Of a stretch of DNA of 10,248 bases, positions 6,915-10,248 are shown in pieces. The notes beneath the pieces were generated by a model, which saw only the letters and a program-made list of their open reading frames with translations, ran no database searches and was not told the DNA's origin. The first letter of the stretch is position 1. Each line of letters opens with the position of its first letter. A program made the translations under genes and the position numbers. The DNA lies in contig JAUXXN010000066.1 of NCBI GenBank assembly GCA_030684755.1, positions 1 to 10,248 of the forward strand, in the 5' to 3' direction. The DNA comes from Hydrogenophaga sp. Its GTDB lineage: Bacteria; Pseudomonadota; Gammaproteobacteria; Burkholderiales; Burkholderiaceae_C.

Positions 6915-7391
6915 ATGCCACACCCCCATACCGCCCCAAGCCGCCGCCCAGCCATCGGAACCTGGCGCCTGCACCCCGGCCACGCCATGACGCTGCGCCC
7001 GAAGCAGACCGCCGTGCTGCGCATTTTCTGCGGTCAGGTGTGGGCCACCCGAGGCCAGCCCGCAGGAGCCACGCCCCACACCGCAGGCGACCACTTTTTA
7101 GGCCCCGGCGATGTGCTGACCGTGCCAGCGGGTATGCGGCTGGTGCTGGAGCCGGTGGTTGCGCGTGGCGACACAGCGCCGGTGCATTTCGACTGGTCAG
7201 ACGCGCCCGCAGCCACCAATCCGGCCCGGTTTGACCGCGAGGTGTTGCAGCCCACCCGCGAGCTGGGCGCTGCGCTGGGGCAGGCGGCCGTGGCCATGGT
7301 CCGCGTGCTGCGCGGCCTGCTGGGCTACCGAGAATTTCTGGTGGCCGGACGCGGGCGCGTGCTCACGCCGCTGGAGTCGCTGCGCTCTTAA
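6915..7391 (+). CDS. DUF2917 domain protein
   Basis: A 158-residue protein of the DUF2917 family, whose function is not known. The domain covers about 16-85: WRLHPGHAMTLRP (17-29), VLRIFCGQVWATRG (34-47), GDHFLGPGDVLTVPAG (58-73) and RLVLEP (75-80). This pattern of short beta-strands with a central 'G.VWATR' and 'D.FL.PGD.L' resembles a small cupin-like beta-barrel; that comparison is my inference. The rest (100-158) is an Arg/Ala-rich helical extension ending GRGRVLTPLESLRS. There is no signal peptide or membrane helix, so it is probably cytosolic. The start is fixed by a consensus AGGAGG. It diverges from the GcvA-like LysR gene across 117 bp with a LysR box between them, so it may be a LysR target. 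A hairpin follows the stop. Confidence 0.82.
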   Translation: MPHPHTAPSRRPAIGTWRLHPGHAMTLRPKQTAVLRIFCGQVWATRGQPAGATPHTAGDHFLGPGDVLTVPAGMRLVLEPVVARGDTAPVHFDWSDAPAATNPARFDREVLQPTRELGAALGQAAVAMVRVLRGLLGYREFLVAGRGRVLTPLESLRS

Positions 7392-7393
7392 AG

Positions 7394-7434
7394 TGGGCGT
7401 GGGCTGCGCGAAGCGGCTTCGTTTCGTGCGCCCA
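7394..7434 (+). terminator. Stem-loop just after the DUF2917 gene
   Basis: TGGGCG (7394-7399) pairs with CGCCCA (7429-7434), enclosing an inner hairpin CGAAG-CGG-CTTCG (7409-7421). It begins 3 bp after the stop codon. It looks like a transcript-end or RNA-stabilising structure, but no T-run follows, so intrinsic termination is doubtful. Confidence 0.4.
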
Positions 7435-7515
7435 AGGCCGATGCACGGGGCGTGTTGTGCCTGTCTGACATGGGTACTTTCCCGGGAATTGGCCAAAAAC
7501 GGTGCTTTTGAGGTG

Positions 7516-7542
7516 TTGAAGCCGCAACCTTGTCTGTAAGCT
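7516..7542 (+). promoter_or_regulatory. Weak candidate promoter for the CBS-domain gene
   Basis: TTGAAG (7516-7521) and TAAGCT (7537-7542) are separated by 15 bases, shorter than the ideal 17. The CBS gene starts 37 bp after the -10-like box. The 187-bp gap and the preceding hairpin suggest that the gene has its own promoter, but the boxes are a poor match. Confidence 0.3.
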
Positions 7543-7565
7543 AGCCGGAATTCCACCTTTTTACT

Positions 7566-7573
7566 GAGGAGAG
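7566..7573 (+). promoter_or_regulatory. Ribosome binding site of the CBS-domain gene
   Basis: GAGGAGAG ends 5 nt before the ATG at 7579 and supports this start. Confidence 0.75.
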
Positions 7574-7578
7574 TCCAC

Positions 7579-8010
7579 ATGAAACCCGTTGCCCAATTGC
7601 TCAAAGCCAATGACCAAAGCAACTTTTTGCGCGTTGCGCCCGACGTGAGCGTGTTTGGAGCGCTGGAACTGTTGTCCAACATGGGCGTGGGTGCCCTGAT
7701 GGTGATGGACGGTGACAGACTGATTGGCATTTTTTCGGAGCGCGACTACTGCCGCAAAGTGGCCCTCAAAGGTCGCAACTCGAAAGAAACCTCTGTGGCC
7801 GACATCATGACCGCCGAAGTGTTCACCGTGCCTTCATCCACTGGCACGCACACCTGCATGGCACTGATGAACGAAAAACGTTTCCGCCACCTGCCCGTGG
7901 TGGATGGCGACAAAGTGCTGGGTCTGATTTCCATGCGCGACATCATGGCCGACGTGATTGCCGAGCACGAGTTCACCATCAACCAGCTTGAAACCTACGT
8001 GACCGGTTAG
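7579..8010 (+). CDS. Stand-alone tandem CBS-domain protein
   Basis: A 143-residue cytosolic protein made of two CBS motifs that pair into one Bateman module, a fold that often binds adenine nucleotides or SAM and senses energy state. CBS1 covers about 15-65, with VFGALELLSNMGVGALMVMD then RLIGIFSERDYCRKV. CBS2 covers about 76-130, with DIMTAEVFTVPSSTGTHTCM, RHLPVVDGDKVLGLISMRDI. The 'G-I/L-x-S-x-R-D' endings of both repeats (SERD, SMRD) are the usual ribose/phosphate-contacting positions, so nucleotide binding is plausible. There is no attached catalytic or transport domain, so the partner is unknown. It has a good ribosome site. The downstream neighbour, the permease gene, converges on it, so it appears to be transcribed alone. 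Confidence 0.93.
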   Translation: MKPVAQLLKANDQSNFLRVAPDVSVFGALELLSNMGVGALMVMDGDRLIGIFSERDYCRKVALKGRNSKETSVADIMTAEVFTVPSSTGTHTCMALMNEKRFRHLPVVDGDKVLGLISMRDIMADVIAEHEFTINQLETYVTG

Positions 8011-8083
8011 GCGCAGAGGAAAGCCTTTTCCGGTGGCATCCACACCAGCCTTTCCTTGTCTGGTTAGGGGTTTCAATACCGGT
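8011..8083. other. Convergent gap with small hairpins
   Basis: The 73 bp between the CBS gene and the permease gene hold two short stems: GGAAA-GCCT-TTTCC (8018-8031) and GTGG-CAT-CCAC (8033-8043). Neither is long or followed by a T-run, so they are weak terminator candidates. No small gene is visible. Confidence 0.25.
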
Positions 8084-9292
8084 TCACTCATGCCGCAGCG
8101 CGTCAATCGGGTCCAACCGCGCGGCGCGGCGCGCTGGAAAGTAGCCGAACAGCACGCCAATGCCGGCTGAAAACACGAAGCTCAGCAGGTTCACGCCGGG
8201 GTTGAACACATAGGGCACGTTCATCAGTGTCGACAGGCCGATGGACGCCGCTGTGGCCAACACGATACCGATGAGCCCGCCCAGGGCGGCCAGCACCACG
8301 GCTTCTATCAAGAATTGCAGCAGCACCTCGCGTTCCAGTGCCCCAATGGCCAGGCGCAGGCCAATCTCGCGGGTGCGTTCGGTCACGCTCACCAGCATGA
8401 TGTTCATGATGCCGATGCCGCCCACCAGCAGGCTCACGGCGGCCACCGCGCCCAGCAGCGTGGTCAGCACCTTGGTGGTGCCCGACAAAGTTTCGGCCAG
8501 CTGTTTGGTGTCGAGTACGTTGAAGTTGTCTTCGTCGGTGTCGGCCAGTTTGCGGCGCTCGCGCAGCAGTTGGGTCAGACCGTTTTTGACGCGGTTGGCG
8601 TCGCTGCCGTCGGCCATGGACACCAGCAGGGTGTTGACGCGGGTATTGCCGGTGATGCGGCGTTGCAGGGTTTTGATGGGCATCAGCACCATGTCGTCTT
8701 GGTCGTTGCCAAACGCGCCCTGGCCTTTGGAGGTCAAGATGCCCACGATTTCGCACGAAATTTGTTTGACCCGCAGTTGCTCGCCCAGCGACGGGCGGGT
8801 GCCGAAGAGTTCGCGCCGCACAGTTTCGCCAATGACGCAGACAGCGGAACCGGCGCGCAGTTCGTCGGCGCTGAATTCGCGACCGTCGGCCAGTTTCCAG
8901 TTGCCGGTGACCAGCCATTCGTTGGTGCTGCCGATGATGCTGCTGGTCCAGTTGCGGCCATTGGCCACCACGGTAGAGCCGGTGCGGGCTTCGGGGGCCA
9001 CGGCCTGAATGCCACCGATTTGGCTGGCAATGGCTTCGGCGTCGCTTTCTTTGAACGCGGGTGCGCTGGCACCACTGCCGCCGGGGCCCATGCGCTGCCC
9101 GGGGCGCACTTGCAGCAGGTTGGTGCCCAGGCCCGAGATTTGGTTTTGAATGGCCAGGGTGGCGCCGTTGCCCAGCGTCACCATGGTGATGACGGCGCTG
9201 ACGCCAATGACGATGCCCAGCACGGTGAGGAACGAGCGCATGAGGTTGCGCCGAATGGAGCGCAGCGCCAGCAGCAGGGTGTTGAGCCACAT
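8084..9292 (-). CDS. MacB/FtsX-type ABC transporter permease
   Basis: A 402-residue inner-membrane permease of the MacB family. It shows the standard layout: a first transmembrane helix near 18-42 (FLTVLGIVIGVSAVITMVTL), a large periplasmic MacB_PCD domain up to about 270, then the FtsX domain with three helices (about 275-300, 323-348, 368-385). Family marks include VGGIGIMNIMLVSVTERTRE, IGLRLAIGA and the C-terminal FPARRAARLDPIDALRHE. MacB-type proteins are mechanotransmission exporters that work with a periplasmic adaptor and an outer-membrane channel to expel macrolides, peptides, toxins or haem precursors; the cargo here is unknown. The start at 9292 places the first helix correctly. It lies 2 bp behind the ATPase stop. 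The same frame stays open to 10132 but only overlaps the ATPase gene. Unlike E. coli MacB, the ATPase is a separate protein. Confidence 0.94.
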   Translation of the reverse strand: MWLNTLLLALRSIRRNLMRSFLTVLGIVIGVSAVITMVTLGNGATLAIQNQISGLGTNLLQVRPGQRMGPGGSGASAPAFKESDAEAIASQIGGIQAVAPEARTGSTVVANGRNWTSSIIGSTNEWLVTGNWKLADGREFSADELRAGSAVCVIGETVRRELFGTRPSLGEQLRVKQISCEIVGILTSKGQGAFGNDQDDMVLMPIKTLQRRITGNTRVNTLLVSMADGSDANRVKNGLTQLLRERRKLADTDEDNFNVLDTKQLAETLSGTTKVLTTLLGAVAAVSLLVGGIGIMNIMLVSVTERTREIGLRLAIGALEREVLLQFLIEAVVLAALGGLIGIVLATAASIGLSTLMNVPYVFNPGVNLLSFVFSAGIGVLFGYFPARRAARLDPIDALRHE

Positions 9293-9294
9293 GG

Positions 9295-10067
<773 letters not shown>

Positions 10068-10071
<4 letters not shown>

Positions 10072-10247
10072 GGGGCGGTGCCTGTGCGTTGGTCGGTGAT
10101 GACGGCCAAACCTTCGCTGAGGCCTTCGCCACTGACTTCGGTGTTGCGCCCGTCGCTGATGCCGGTTTGCACGGTCTGGGCCACGGGTTGGCCGTCTTTG
10201 AGCAGCCAGATTTGGCGCGTGCCGGGCGCGTTGCTGTTGGTTTCGGT
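10068..10247 (-). CDS. MacA-like periplasmic adaptor subunit, C-terminal fragment
   Basis: The last 59 residues of a periplasmic adaptor (membrane fusion protein, HlyD/MacA family) run off the right edge of the window. The visible part holds RQIWLLKDGQPVAQTVQTGI, SDGRNTEVSGEGLSEGLAVI and TDQRTGTAP before the stop. This is the usual end of the beta-barrel and membrane-proximal domain, where a 'V.V.TGISDG..TEV..GL.EG..VI' pattern is standard. Its stop codon overlaps the ATPase start by 4 bp (ATGA), giving the order adaptor-ATPase-permease of macAB-type operons. The adaptor would link the permease to an outer-membrane TolC-type channel, and none is visible here. The fragment is short, but the context makes the call safe. 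Confidence 0.87.
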
Positions 10248-10248
10248 G

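Noticed and set aside
8002..8084. Two copies of ACCGGTT (8002-8008 and 8078-8084) bracketing the convergent gap, resembling a target-site duplication
   Set aside because: The repeat is short, contains a self-palindrome, and encloses only 76 bp with no mobile-element features; it is likely chance.

Overview
The window is ordinary, tightly packed chromosomal DNA from a GC-rich Gram-negative bacterium. It is probably a betaproteobacterium of the Burkholderiales, most like the Comamonadaceae (Rhodoferax, Polaromonas, Acidovorax relatives). This rests on protein character: a FadL-type outer-membrane barrel, an NDUFA9-like SDR next to a Slt70-type transglycosylase and 5-formyltetrahydrofolate cyclo-ligase, a GcvA-like LysR regulator with an EamA exporter, and a DUF2917 protein. 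A GC-rich palindromic intergenic element between 4650 and 4750 also fits. No search could be run, so the taxon is an inference.

Layout. 1-863 (+): 3' part of a FadL/OmpP1-family barrel, followed by a hairpin terminator. 966-3947 (-): the transglycosylase gene and, 42 bp downstream, an NAD(P)-binding SDR gene, probably one transcript. 3990-4643 (+): 5-formyltetrahydrofolate cyclo-ligase, divergent from the transglycosylase across only 42 bp. 4644-4763: convergent gap holding a palindromic repeat. 4764-6797 (-): a LysR regulator gene followed by an EamA/DMT transporter gene. 6915-7391 (+): a DUF2917 gene, divergent from lysR across a 117-bp gap with a near-ideal LysR box. 7579-8010 (+): a stand-alone tandem CBS-domain protein. 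8084-10248 (-): a MacAB-type export operon read as adaptor (only its C-terminus is present), ATPase, permease.

How the genes work together. The MacA-like adaptor, ATPase and FtsX-type permease would form an inner-membrane ABC efflux pump that works with an outer-membrane channel. The LysR protein may control itself, the EamA transporter behind it and the DUF2917 gene opposite. The transglycosylase acts on periplasmic peptidoglycan; the SDR and folate genes look like housekeeping neighbours.

No insertion sequence, phage gene, CRISPR array, tRNA or rRNA was seen, and no stretch over 300 bases lacks a gene. I found no convincing new multi-gene system. The points most worth a second look are the LysR box at 6814-6836, the interleaved inverted repeats at 4650-4750, and the DUF2917/LysR/EamA grouping.
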